A stretch of DNA of 35,636 nt from Bacteroidales bacterium (lineage in GTDB: Bacteria; Bacteroidota; Bacteroidia; Bacteroidales; F082), in contig JAEEII010000142.1 of the NCBI GenBank assembly GCA_016281295.1, positions 1 to 35,636 on the forward strand, given 5' to 3'. Below are positions 22,819-30,490 of this stretch, one piece after another (positions within the stretch are counted from its first letter, which is position 1; every line of letters starts with the position of its first letter). Below the pieces are notes generated by a model, which ran no database searches, was not told the DNA's origin, and saw nothing but the letters and a program-made list of their open reading frames with translations. Both the position numbers and the translations under genes were made by a program.

Positions 22819-25539
22819 ATGAAACGCATCATCCTACTCCTGCCCATCCTCATCCTCCTTGTCTCATGTGGCAAGATGGAAGTCAGCATCGTTCATCCAA
22901 CTGTGGAACAACAATTCCACCCACAAGCCCTGGCTACGGCAAAGCCCCGTTTCAGCTGGAATTATGAGACATCGGAAAACAACGTCATACAAAAAAACTA
23001 TCACATTGTTGTAGCAACCACAAAGGACAAAGCCCAAAAAGGCCTTGGCGACCTGTGGGATTCAGGAGTGGTCGGCACAAACCAGATGCTATACATCCCA
23101 TACGAAGGGAAAGAGTTGCACAGCCGTGACATAGCTTATTGGAAAGTCGTGGCGACTGTCACCAGCAATGGAGGCAAAAAAAAGACCGTCGAGAGTGAAG
23201 TTCAACAATTTGAAATCAGCCTGTTGAACCGCGAGGATTGGCAGGCGAAATGGATTGGACATGAATTTGAAGATGATGTGCTAACGGGTCATACCCGCAT
23301 CGCAGCCCGTTATCTTCGGAAAGAGTTCAAACTTGATGAAAATGTCAGTGAAGCAAGAATCTATGTCAGTGGGATGGGACAATACAGTGCCTTTCTGAAC
23401 GGAACAGAAATCGCTCCCGAAGAACTCTTGAAACCTGCTGTTTCATGGTTTCCGAAACGTGTGTATTTCAACACTTACGATGTCACAGAGATGCTTCACA
23501 CAGGTGCAAACGCCATTGGAGTCATCCTCGAAGGCGGACGCTACACCACCATCCGCAACACCCCCAATCCAAGCGGGTGGGACGGGACCGAATATATCCC
23601 GAGTTTTGGCACACCCCGGCTTTGCCTTCAACTGGAAATCACCTTTGAAGATGGCCATAAAGAGTTAATTGTCAGTGATGAGACCTGGAAAATCACGAAC
23701 TGCGGTCCCATTCGTACCGCCAATGAATATGATGGTGAGACCTACGATGAGAACTATGAACTTGGCGATTGGACCCTAAACAATTATGCCGATACCGCCT
23801 GGCTCCAAGCCGAGACTGTGGAAGCCCCTGAAGGCCAACTCAGTGCCCAGCCCAATCCCAACATCACCGTGATGGAGAAGCTGAGACCCATCGCTTTATT
23901 CCAAAAAGGAGACAAATGGATGCTTGATTTGGGTCAAAACATGGTTGGTTTCATCGACATGAAGATTCATGACCCGCAACCAGGCGACACCATCACGCTT
24001 CGCTTCGCCGAGCTCCTCAGCCCCGACAGCACCCTTTACACCGCCAACCTCCGCGGTGCGGAATGCACTGACAGATATATCGTCTCTACCCACTCTTCAC
24101 GCTCCACGCTCCACGCTCCACTCCACTGGCATCCTATGTTTGTTTATCATGGTTTCCGTTTTGTGGAGATTACAGGATTACGTGGGCAGCCCTCGTTGGA
24201 CGACTTCGAAGGCTGGGTGATTTATGACGAGATGCCCACCATCGGTTCGTTTGAGTGTTCCAATGAAATCATGAACGCCGTGTATCACAACGCATCTTGG
24301 GGCATCCGAGGCAACTACCGTTCCATGCCCACCGACTGTCCGCAGCGCGACGAGCGCATGGGATGGACCGGCGACCGCACCACAGGCAACTACGGCGAGT
24401 CGTATATCTTCAACAACCATCAGCTCTACGCCAAGTGGCTCACCGATGCCGAAGACAGCCAGTGGGACAATGGATCATTGCCCAACGTGATCCCACCATA
24501 TTGGCGCGGTTACACCGACAACCTCACCTGGCCTGGAGCCGTGGTCACCGCCACCGACATGATATACAGTCGTTTCGGCGATACGGAACCCATCCATCAG
24601 CACTATTCCGCCTTGAAGAAATGGCTGGTCCATATCAAAGACAGTTACATGAAAAACGGCATCATCGGACGCGACACGTATGGCGACTGGTGCATGCCGC
24701 CTGAGAGTCTTGAGCTCATCCACTCCAACGATCCAAAGCGCATCACTGACGGCCCCTTGCTCTCCACGCCGTTTTACTGCTACCTCTGCGGCAAGATGGC
24801 AAAGTTCGCCGAAGTCATGGAGTTGCCTGACGATGTGGCCTATTTCAACGAGGAGATCGAAAACGCCACCGTCGCCTTCAACCAAAAGTATTTCAACTAC
24901 ACCCACTGTTATTATGGCAACAACACCGTCACCGCTAACATCCTACCTTTATGCTTCGGTATGGCTCCAAAAGACCTTCAGAAGCAGGTCTTCAACAGCA
25001 TCGTTGAGAAGACCGAAAACGAATGCGACGGCCATGTTTCCACCGGGGTGGTCGGTATCCAGCAGCTCATGCGTGGCCTCACTGAGTTTGGCCGCGGCGA
25101 CCTCGCTTTGAAAATCGCCTCCAACGACACCTATCCCAGTTGGGGATATATGGTCCGCAACGGTGCCACCACCATCTGGGAACTGTGGAATGGCAACACC
25201 GCCGACCCCGCCATGAACAGTGGCAACCACGTGATGCTTCTCGGCGACCTCATCATCTGGGAGTACGAATACCTCGGCGGCATCCGTGTCGATTATTCGG
25301 CCACCTCCCACCTCATCCTTAAGCCCTACCCCATCGAAGGCTTGGATTTTGTCAACTGTAGTTATCACGCTGTTTCAGGCCTTATTGAAAGTAATTGGAA
25401 ACGCCATAAAGACCATTTCGAGTGGGACATCGTGATTCCCGCCAACACCACGGCAGAAGTCTGGATACCTACCGCAGATGGCTATGAGACAAGAATATAC
25501 GGCAGTGGAAAATACCATCTAAGTTCCACAATCGACTAA
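22819..25539 (+). CDS. GH78 family alpha-L-rhamnosidase lipoprotein
   Basis: The 906-residue product is a lipoprotein (lipobox LVSC, Cys17). It has N-terminal beta-sandwich domains with the DWQAKWIG motif near residue 138, a carbohydrate-binding-like domain, and an (alpha/alpha)6 barrel with the GH78 active-site motif TDCPQRDERMGWTGD near residue 505 and GATTIWELWNG near residue 785. It should release terminal alpha-L-rhamnose. It is the last gene of the glycosidase run, 19 bases after GH92. A low-complexity insertion of about 16 residues (STHSSRSTLHAPLHWH, about residues 421-437) sits before MFVYHGFRFVEI and comes from a repeated heptamer; it probably forms a surface loop. Confidence 0.95.
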   Translation: MKRIILLLPILILLVSCGKMEVSIVHPTVEQQFHPQALATAKPRFSWNYETSENNVIQKNYHIVVATTKDKAQKGLGDLWDSGVVGTNQMLYIPYEGKELHSRDIAYWKVVATVTSNGGKKKTVESEVQQFEISLLNREDWQAKWIGHEFEDDVLTGHTRIAARYLRKEFKLDENVSEARIYVSGMGQYSAFLNGTEIAPEELLKPAVSWFPKRVYFNTYDVTEMLHTGANAIGVILEGGRYTTIRNTPNPSGWDGTEYIPSFGTPRLCLQLEITFEDGHKELIVSDETWKITNCGPIRTANEYDGETYDENYELGDWTLNNYADTAWLQAETVEAPEGQLSAQPNPNITVMEKLRPIALFQKGDKWMLDLGQNMVGFIDMKIHDPQPGDTITLRFAELLSPDSTLYTANLRGAECTDRYIVSTHSSRSTLHAPLHWHPMFVYHGFRFVEITGLRGQPSLDDFEGWVIYDEMPTIGSFECSNEIMNAVYHNASWGIRGNYRSMPTDCPQRDERMGWTGDRTTGNYGESYIFNNHQLYAKWLTDAEDSQWDNGSLPNVIPPYWRGYTDNLTWPGAVVTATDMIYSRFGDTEPIHQHYSALKKWLVHIKDSYMKNGIIGRDTYGDWCMPPESLELIHSNDPKRITDGPLLSTPFYCYLCGKMAKFAEVMELPDDVAYFNEEIENATVAFNQKYFNYTHCYYGNNTVTANILPLCFGMAPKDLQKQVFNSIVEKTENECDGHVSTGVVGIQQLMRGLTEFGRGDLALKIASNDTYPSWGYMVRNGATTIWELWNGNTADPAMNSGNHVMLLGDLIIWEYEYLGGIRVDYSATSHLILKPYPIEGLDFVNCSYHAVSGLIESNWKRHKDHFEWDIVIPANTTAEVWIPTADGYETRIYGSGKYHLSSTID
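24081..24128. repeat. In-frame heptad tract within GH78
   Basis: Three exact CGCTCCA heptamers (24100-24120) are flanked by degenerate units. The tract begins with CGTCTCTAC (24081-24089), identical to the last nine bases of the first GH106 palindrome. It is translated as a Ser/His/Leu-rich insertion. Confidence 0.65.
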
Positions 25540-25620
25540 CTCGGCACCGACAAGGTCATGCCATGTTTGGAATAGTTTTTGATACTTTATTAGTATTTTG
25601 CAAGTCAAATATAAAGAGAA

Positions 25621-26037
25621 ATGAAAGCAATACGAATCCTATTTCTTGCCTTTGCCATGACGATCGTTTCAGCTGTCAGTGCGCAAACTGTTTACAACAG
25701 CAGCGGTGCAAGCTGCGGAAAGATTGAGAGTAACGGTACCATCCGCAACTCCAGTGGAGCCAGTGTCGGACGATTCGATAGCAACGGTGCCATACGCAAC
25801 AGCTCAGGGGCCAGCATCGGGAGAATTGACAGCGACGGCACCATACGCAACAGCTCGGGGGCCAGCATCGGAAGGCTCGACAAAGATGGCACGGTACGCA
25901 ACAGCTCGGGAGCCAGCATCGGGAAAGTCGAAAGCGACGGCACGGTGCGTAACAGCTCAGGCTCCAGCATCGGCAGGGCGCAGGGAATTCCTCGGGAATG
26001 GGTCGCCGCTTATTTCTTTTTCTTCCCGTTTTATTAG
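25621..26037 (+). CDS. Secreted 5-fold beta-flower-type repeat protein
   Basis: The 138-residue product has a signal peptide (residues 1-21, cleavage after SAQ) followed by five complete 17-residue repeats of the form NSSGASIGRIDSDGTIR (from residue 26) and a partial sixth. It closes with IPREWVAAYFFFFPFY, an unusually aromatic tail. This matches small Bacteroidetes proteins that I recall being annotated as 5-fold beta-flower proteins, thought to form a small closed beta structure. The role is unknown. The gene is probably its own unit: an imperfect TAGTATTTTG promoter-like box lies at 25591-25600 and a strong terminator follows at 26064. The 51-base DNA repeat is coding, not a CRISPR. Confidence 0.8.
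   Translation: MKAIRILFLAFAMTIVSAVSAQTVYNSSGASCGKIESNGTIRNSSGASVGRFDSNGAIRNSSGASIGRIDSDGTIRNSSGASIGRLDKDGTVRNSSGASIGKVESDGTVRNSSGSSIGRAQGIPREWVAAYFFFFPFY
25696..25986 (+). repeat. 51-base tandem coding repeat
   Basis: Units start at 25696, 25747, 25798, 25849 and 25900, with a partial unit at 25951. The spacing is exactly 51 bases. Differences are mostly in the third codon position or conservative (Ile/Val/Leu, Asp/Glu), which suggests selection on the protein. Confidence 0.85.
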
Positions 26038-26063
26038 CAAGGTCCGATAACGATTATTATTTC

Positions 26064-26100
26064 AACCCCGTGAATTTTTTTTGCGGGGTTTTCTTGTTTT
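26064..26100 (+). terminator. Terminator after the beta-flower gene
   Basis: Arms AACCCCG (26064-26070) and CGGGGTT (26084-26090) with a 13-base loop are followed by a T-rich run (TTCTTGTTTT). The T run contains the TTG that serves as -33 element for the next promoter. Confidence 0.75.
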
Positions 26101-26121
26101 TATGAAAAAATTGTATTTTTG
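26094..26121 (+). promoter_or_regulatory. Promoter of the AbrB-acyltransferase unit
   Basis: TTG (26094-26096) and TATTTTTG (26114-26121) are separated by 17 bases. The -7 box ends 37 bases before the ATG at 26159. The -33 region overlaps the preceding terminator. Confidence 0.6.
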
Positions 26122-26158
26122 CCGAAAAATATGAATTTTCACACAAAACACACAAATC

Positions 26159-26362
26159 ATGTTAGAAGAACAAGGCAAATACATCTTCGGAGTCGTCAAA
26201 GTAGGCGACCGCGGACAGATTGTCATTCCGAAGGAAGCCCGTGAAATCTATGGCATCAAGGCGGGCGACAGTTTATTGGTGCTCGGCGACAAGAAAGGCA
26301 TGGCCATTTTGAAAACCGAGATATTTCAGGACAAGATTAACGAGGTATTAAACGAGGATTAA
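26159..26362 (+). CDS. SpoVT/AbrB-type DNA-binding protein
   Basis: The 67-residue product has the AbrB/MazE swapped-hairpin fold signature VVKVGDRGQIVIPKEAREIYGIKAGDSLLVLGDKKGMAI, spread over residues 12-50. Such proteins dimerise and bind DNA as transcription factors or antitoxins. The C-terminal tail (residues 52-67) is short and acidic. No MazF- or VapC-like toxin is nearby; the next gene begins two bases after the stop and encodes a membrane acyltransferase, so the two are surely co-transcribed and probably translationally coupled. I infer a small regulator of its own operon. An antitoxin role is unlikely without a toxin partner. Confidence 0.9.
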   Translation: MLEEQGKYIFGVVKVGDRGQIVIPKEAREIYGIKAGDSLLVLGDKKGMAILKTEIFQDKINEVLNED

Positions 26363-26364
26363 CC

Positions 26365-27501
26365 ATGGAACGCAAACATTTTTTGGACAACATCCGTTGG
26401 GTGACGGTGTTGTTGGTATTATTTTACCACGTCATTTATTTCTACAATGCCAAAGGCGTGTTTGGAGGCATCGGTGGTTTTTATGAGGATCAACCATGGG
26501 ATGCCATTATGTCGGTGCTTTATCCTTGGTTTATGATGTTGCTGTTTGTGGTGGCAGGCATTAGTTCGAGGTATAGCCTCTCCTCCAACCCCCTCTCCTC
26601 GGGAGAGGCGAACACCCACCGGCGGTTTATCAAGGATCGCACCCGTAAGTTATTGGTGCCAGCCACAATAGGTCTGTTGGTATTTCAATGGATGACAGGC
26701 TATTTCAACACCCAAGTGGCTGGAGTCGATGTGCTTACTTCCGTTCCGCAACCAGTCAAACACTTCCTCCGGGCTTTCAGCGGCATCGGACCATTGTGGT
26801 TCATTCAAGACTTGTGGCTATTCTCGTTGTTGCTTGTATTAATCAGGGTGATTGAAAAAGACAAGTTGTTCAACAGCATTGGCAGGCTATTCCAAGAACC
26901 ATCCATAGGGAAAACCATCGCCTTGGTGGTCATCGGTTATCTTCTCATTTGGGCTGGTGCTCAATGTTCCATTTCCCATCCCGATCCCGAGAGTGCCGAC
27001 GGCTTGTGGAACCTCTACCGTCCCTTCGCCTACTTGGTGCCTTTTCTCATGGGATATTTTGTCTTCGCCCACGACACCGTTCAAGAGATGATCGCTAACA
27101 TCAAGATACCCATGCTGATTCTTGCCATTGTCACTGGCACTATTTTCACCATCGTGATGTATGGCAAAAACGACACTGACCCCATCGTGCTGCAAGGCTG
27201 GCTCTGCAATCTTTACGCATGGTTCGCCATCCTTGCCATGTTGGGCTGTTTCAAGGCATGGGCAAACAAAACCAGTCCGTTTGCAACCTACATGACACGC
27301 TCCAGTTATGGAATCTATATCGTTCATTATCTGGTGATTGCATCCTTCGGCTATATGATGAAGAGATACACCACAATGGCGCCCTGGATGATGTATGTGA
27401 TTCTCTTTGTGGCTGTGATGCTACTCTCGCCTGCCATTTACGAAATCTTAAAGAGGATTCCTTTTGTAAGATGGTGTGTGTTAGGGATTAAGAAAAAATA
27501 A
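26365..27501 (+). CDS. Acyltransferase family 3 (OafA/WecH-like) membrane protein
   Basis: The 378-residue polytopic membrane protein has about ten hydrophobic segments. The N-terminal LDNIRWVTVLLVLFYHV carries the His (His22) conserved in the acyltransferase-3 family, and RTRKLLVPATIGLLVF follows near residue 93. These enzymes O-acetylate surface sugars or lipids, and some are of unknown use. Between GISSRYSL and RFIKDRTRK there is an insertion of about 14 residues, NPLSSGEANTHR in its core, encoded by a hairpin-forming repeat at 26576-26609. The gene is coupled to the SpoVT/AbrB gene and ends at a strong bidirectional terminator. Confidence 0.88.
   Translation: MERKHFLDNIRWVTVLLVLFYHVIYFYNAKGVFGGIGGFYEDQPWDAIMSVLYPWFMMLLFVVAGISSRYSLSSNPLSSGEANTHRRFIKDRTRKLLVPATIGLLVFQWMTGYFNTQVAGVDVLTSVPQPVKHFLRAFSGIGPLWFIQDLWLFSLLLVLIRVIEKDKLFNSIGRLFQEPSIGKTIALVVIGYLLIWAGAQCSISHPDPESADGLWNLYRPFAYLVPFLMGYFVFAHDTVQEMIANIKIPMLILAIVTGTIFTIVMYGKNDTDPIVLQGWLCNLYAWFAILAMLGCFKAWANKTSPFATYMTRSSYGIYIVHYLVIASFGYMMKRYTTMAPWMMYVILFVAVMLLSPAIYEILKRIPFVRWCVLGIKKK
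26576..26609. repeat. Hairpin repeat element inserted in acyltransferase gene
   Basis: CCTCTCC (26592-26598) and GGAGAGG (26602-26608) form a perfect 7-base stem with a 3-base loop. A second CCTCTCC-containing arm, GCCTCTCC (26576-26583), can also pair with GGAGAGGC. The encoded NPLSSGEA resembles peptides seen where such repeats enter genes. Confidence 0.65.
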
Positions 27502-27530
27502 TAAAGGTCGCTCAAATGAGCGACCTTTAT
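27501..27530. terminator. Bidirectional terminator between convergent genes
   Basis: A perfect 13-base stem with ATAAAGGTCGCTC as left arm, the loop AAAT (27514-27517) and the matching right arm ending in CCTTTAT. A-rich and T-rich flanks serve both strands. It lies between the acyltransferase stop and the convergent lipoprotein gene. Confidence 0.88.
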
Positions 27531-27550
27531 CATTAATGAAAACAAACAAT

Positions 27551-27958
27551 TTACTTCTTCAACTTGCCCATACGAGCCGTCACCTTATAGGTGGTCTTTG
27601 AGTAAAGATCCGTGCCAAGGATAGGAGCGTGGCGTTGGACTTCCACTTGAGGATAAATCACAACATCATAACCTTGGGTCTTTTGCATCATCTCATAAAG
27701 AGCATAATTGGCACCAGTGGGAACGAAATCACCAATGACGGAAGTAGCGCCAATCTTGGTGCTGCCGAACAGATGCTGCCAGTCAATGCCGAGAATGCGG
27801 GTGACGGTAGCTTCACCAGCCACTTGATCGGAAAGGGTGAAGTCGTCGGCATGGTACTCAACACGAGCGTTGGGCTCTCTCATGCTGTGACGATAGGTGT
27901 TGCAACTAGCCAAGAAGAGGCCCACCAAGCAAATCAAAAGAAAGGTAAGTTTTTTCAT
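27551..27958 (-). CDS. Small uncharacterised lipoprotein
   Basis: The 135-residue product has a lipoprotein signal (lipobox LASC, Cys19), so it is anchored to a membrane, probably the outer one. The mature part contains VAGEATVTRILGIDWQHLFG and ANYALYEMMQKTQGYDVVIYPQVEVQ, patterns I associate with small Bacteroidetes lipoproteins of unknown function. No enzyme motif is visible. It is monocistronic, with a good promoter at 27994-28023 and a shared terminator at 27501-27530. The ATG at 27958 is the natural start for the lipoprotein signal. Confidence 0.82.
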   Translation of the reverse strand: MKKLTFLLICLVGLFLASCNTYRHSMREPNARVEYHADDFTLSDQVAGEATVTRILGIDWQHLFGSTKIGATSVIGDFVPTGANYALYEMMQKTQGYDVVIYPQVEVQRHAPILGTDLYSKTTYKVTARMGKLKK

Positions 27959-27993
27959 AATAACTTAATTTAGATTAATAAATAAGGAAAGCA

Positions 27994-28023
27994 CAAAGGT
28001 ACATTAAATTCTTATATGACAAA
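27994..28023 (-). promoter_or_regulatory. Promoter of the small lipoprotein gene
   Basis: On the minus strand a -33 TTTG (28023-28020) and a -7 TACCTTTG (28001-27994) are 18 bases apart. The box ends 35 bases before the ATG at 27958. The rest of the AT-rich gap to 28188 shows nothing I can name. Confidence 0.7.
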
Positions 28024-28188
28024 AAAAAATCAAGAAAAAATGTATTTATCTTCGAAAAAAAATGAAAACCGACAATAAACTTATTGAAAAGAAGTTTTAT
28101 TAAAACTAATCAATTATTTTCGATGGTCCGGTGAGATATAACGGGCATAATCCTTTTATGAACAAGCGTTTTGCATTTTTATTTCTTC

Positions 28189-28911
28189 ATGATGAGCAAC
28201 TGTAATTTATATACAGAAATCCTGTCCTATCAAGACCCTTCCCAAGTTGAAGGCTTATCGCGTTTTTTCAAAACGGGCAAAGGACAGTACGGCGAAGGAG
28301 ACCTGTTTCTGGGCATCAAGGTGCCTGTCACCCGCGAGGTGGTGAAACAATGTTGGCAAACGACCACGTTTAACGACCTGGAGACATGCATCCGTTCCGA
28401 ATACCATGAAATCAGGCTGGCAGCCCTGCTGACTTTAGTGCAAATCTTCAAACACGCCAAGAAAGACAAGGCGTTGCAAAAACGTTGTGTTGATTTCTAT
28501 TTATCGCATACTGAGTTCATTAATAATTGGGATTTGGTGGATTTATCCTGTTACGAGCTGCTCGGAACATGGCTTTTGGACAAAGATAGAACCCGGCTAT
28601 ACGACCTTGCCCGCGACGGCAAGACGATTTGGGAACAGCGCATCGGGATGGTAAGCACCATGCAGTTCCTCCGCCAAGACCAGCTTGATGACACTTACGC
28701 CATCGCCGACCTCTTTTTGGAGAAGCCAAAGCCTCTCCACGACCTGCTGCAAAAAGCCGTGGGATGGCTGTTGCGTGAAGCTGGAAAACGCGATGAGCAA
28801 CGGTTGAAAGACTGGCTCAGCACACGCTATCAGAACATGCCCCGAACCATGCTGCGGTATGCCATCGAGAAGTTTACTGTAGAAGAGCGCAAAACATTCT
28901 TGAAATCTTGA
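28189..28911 (+). CDS. AlkD-like DNA alkylation repair glycosylase
   Basis: The 240-residue product is predicted to be an all-helical HEAT-like repeat protein of the DNA_alkylation (AlkC/AlkD) family. The AlkD active-site motif is clear as INNWDLVDLSCYELLG: Trp114 and Asp115/Asp118 lie in the cluster used to excise bulky or positively charged N3- and N7-alkylated bases. FLGIKVPVTREVVK near residue 40 is also typical. The start is ATG 28189 or the adjacent ATG 28192; the in-frame TTG at 28171 is less likely. It is followed after 11 bases by a GNAT gene. No clear TAnnTTTG box was found upstream. Confidence 0.9.
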   Translation: MMSNCNLYTEILSYQDPSQVEGLSRFFKTGKGQYGEGDLFLGIKVPVTREVVKQCWQTTTFNDLETCIRSEYHEIRLAALLTLVQIFKHAKKDKALQKRCVDFYLSHTEFINNWDLVDLSCYELLGTWLLDKDRTRLYDLARDGKTIWEQRIGMVSTMQFLRQDQLDDTYAIADLFLEKPKPLHDLLQKAVGWLLREAGKRDEQRLKDWLSTRYQNMPRTMLRYAIEKFTVEERKTFLKS

Positions 28912-28922
28912 ACTGTTGACCA

Positions 28923-29429
28923 ATGAAATACAAGATCAGAAAAGCGAATCTTAAAGACTTGCCCATCATCCTCAACCTTCGTGACCAAGCAAGAGAAATC
29001 ATGCGCAGCTATGGCAACACCTTCCAGTGGCCGGACGGCTATCCACGTGAGGATATGTTTGTCAAGGATATTGAACAAGGCTATAGCTACGTGATGATGA
29101 ACGGAGAAGGAACAATTGTCGGCACGTTCGCATTTATACCCGGCCCCGACATCACCTATAAAGTCATCTATGACGGCCAGTGGCTCGACGATGAGCCTTA
29201 TTATGTTATCCACCGCATCGCGAGCACGCATGACTCGCACGGCATCCTCGACGCTGTGCTGAATTACTGCGAGCGTATTAATCCCAACATCCGCATCGAC
29301 ACGCACGAAGCCAACATCATCATGCGGAAAGGTCTTGAAAAACACGGGTACCAGTATTGCGGTATTATCCATCTTTTGAATGGCGACGAACGGATGGCCT
29401 TTCAAAAAATATCCCCATCTAACTTCTAA
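28923..29429 (+). CDS. GNAT family N-acetyltransferase
   Basis: The 168-residue product fits the GNAT fold: an N-terminal IRKANLKDLPIILNLRDQAREIM strand-helix, a central GTIVGTFAFIPG strand, YYVIHRIASTHDSHGILDAVLNYCER in place of motif A, and NIIMRKGLEKHGYQYCGII near the C terminus. It transfers acetyl from acetyl-CoA to an unknown amine, in the cytoplasm. It lies 11 bases after the AlkD-like gene, so they share a transcript, but no functional link is known. The classic Q/RxxGxG/A pyrophosphate loop is degenerate (DSHGIL). Confidence 0.87.
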   Translation: MKYKIRKANLKDLPIILNLRDQAREIMRSYGNTFQWPDGYPREDMFVKDIEQGYSYVMMNGEGTIVGTFAFIPGPDITYKVIYDGQWLDDEPYYVIHRIASTHDSHGILDAVLNYCERINPNIRIDTHEANIIMRKGLEKHGYQYCGIIHLLNGDERMAFQKISPSNF

Positions 29430-29458
29430 AATCCCTTCCATGTTTGGAAAATCAAAAC

Positions 29459-29537
29459 AAAAGTTTGGATAGACAATCTTTTATTAATATGATTATCAAA
29501 TATTTATCTTCTATATTTTTGAAAAAAGTTTGGATAG
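29459..29537. promoter_or_regulatory. Direct repeats upstream of the 29644 gene
   Basis: AAAAGTTTGGATAG occurs at 29459-29472 and again at 29524-29537, 65 bases apart. A TATTTTTG box lies at 29514-29521. The spacing near six helical turns would fit a looped operator, but this is only a suggestion. Confidence 0.4.
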
Positions 29538-29561
29538 GGCTTTGGATGATGCGTTAACCCC

Positions 29562-29592
29562 TTGCGTAATTCAGAAAAAACACCTAATTTTG
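29562..29592 (+). promoter_or_regulatory. Promoter of the 29644 gene
   Basis: TTG (29562-29564) and TAATTTTG (29585-29592) are 20 bases apart. The box ends 51 bases before the ATG at 29644 and lies inside the longer open frame, which supports the later start. Confidence 0.7.
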
Positions 29593-29643
29593 AACCTTTC
29601 AAAAACTAACAGTTGCGCCCGACACAAAACAGGGATTATCATT

Positions 29644-30417
29644 ATGAAAAAGAACCTTATTTTATTAGGAATGCTGTCGTTATTCTTCTCCTTCTCAGCA
29701 TTGGCTCAAGACATCATCGTCACTAAAGAAGGCAAGGAAATCCAAGCCAAAGTCCTTGAGATTACCGAAACTGAAATCAAGTATTTAGATTTCGAAAATC
29801 AAGATGGACCCACTTACACTCTAAACAAAGCGAATGTCGTCCTCATCCGTTATCAGAATGGCAAGAACGAGGTGTTCTCCGACGACTCCAAACCCAAAAA
29901 TGGCACTTACAAACCTAACACTTCTACTTATGTCACAGACGGAATGCGGTACCGGGACTATAAAAAACTTTATGACCGTCATAAATATATACGGCAATTT
30001 GGCGATCCCTATAATCCGACACTATCTGGTGTGGCATCGTGGTTAGTTCCTGGCCTCGGACAAGGCTTGTGTGACGAATGGGGCCGGGGATTAGCCGTTT
30101 TTGGAGGATACATTGTGGGAGTAATAGGATGGGGTGTTACCGTTATAAGCTATTCAGCACCATATTATTATTATAATTATAATACAATGAATAAAAGCGC
30201 TCCAGGAGTGTTAATAGCTTCCGCTTTATTAATAGCCTATGACATTTGGAATATCGTTGATGCAGTCCACGTAGCAAAAATCAAAAACATGTACTATCAA
30301 GATATTCGTGGGCAGCAAACAAGCTTCAACATGAGTCTCACGCCATGCTTCACCTACCTCAACACCCCGGAAGCCAACGCTCCTGTTTGGGGATTGTCAT
30401 TAAATATTGGTTTTTAG
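29644..30417 (+). CDS. Secreted/membrane protein of unknown function
   Basis: The 257-residue product has a signal peptide (residues 1-20, cleavage near ALAQ). A short beta-rich domain follows (DIIVTKEGKEIQAKVLEITETEIKYL split over residues 21-50, then GPTYTLNKANVVLIRYQNG), a module I associate with many Bacteroidetes envelope proteins. A central ASWLVPGLGQGLCDEWGRGLAVFGG leads into two or three hydrophobic segments, and the end (SLTPCFTYL...LSLNIGF) looks like beta strands with a terminal Phe, as in outer-membrane proteins. Function is unknown. The upstream frame is open from 29530 but contains the promoter, so I use the ATG at 29644. Confidence 0.78.
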   Translation: MKKNLILLGMLSLFFSFSALAQDIIVTKEGKEIQAKVLEITETEIKYLDFENQDGPTYTLNKANVVLIRYQNGKNEVFSDDSKPKNGTYKPNTSTYVTDGMRYRDYKKLYDRHKYIRQFGDPYNPTLSGVASWLVPGLGQGLCDEWGRGLAVFGGYIVGVIGWGVTVISYSAPYYYYNYNTMNKSAPGVLIASALLIAYDIWNIVDAVHVAKIKNMYYQDIRGQQTSFNMSLTPCFTYLNTPEANAPVWGLSLNIGF

Positions 30418-30490
30418 CCAGAGACTTTCAACACAGGATTTCCCGTGAACCCACAGAGATTTGCTAATTGAACGCAACCTGTTTCTTACA

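Noticed and set aside
25696..25986. Regular 51-base repeats as a CRISPR array
   Set aside because: Units are contiguous without spacers, stay in frame and vary mostly at third codon positions.
26159..27501. AbrB-type gene as antitoxin of a toxin-antitoxin pair
   Set aside because: The partner is a ten-helix acyltransferase, not a toxin; no MazF, VapC or similar gene is adjacent.
28830..29441. 203-residue minus-strand open frame
   Set aside because: It overlaps the GNAT gene fully, and the plus strand has the convincing domain pattern and operon spacing.
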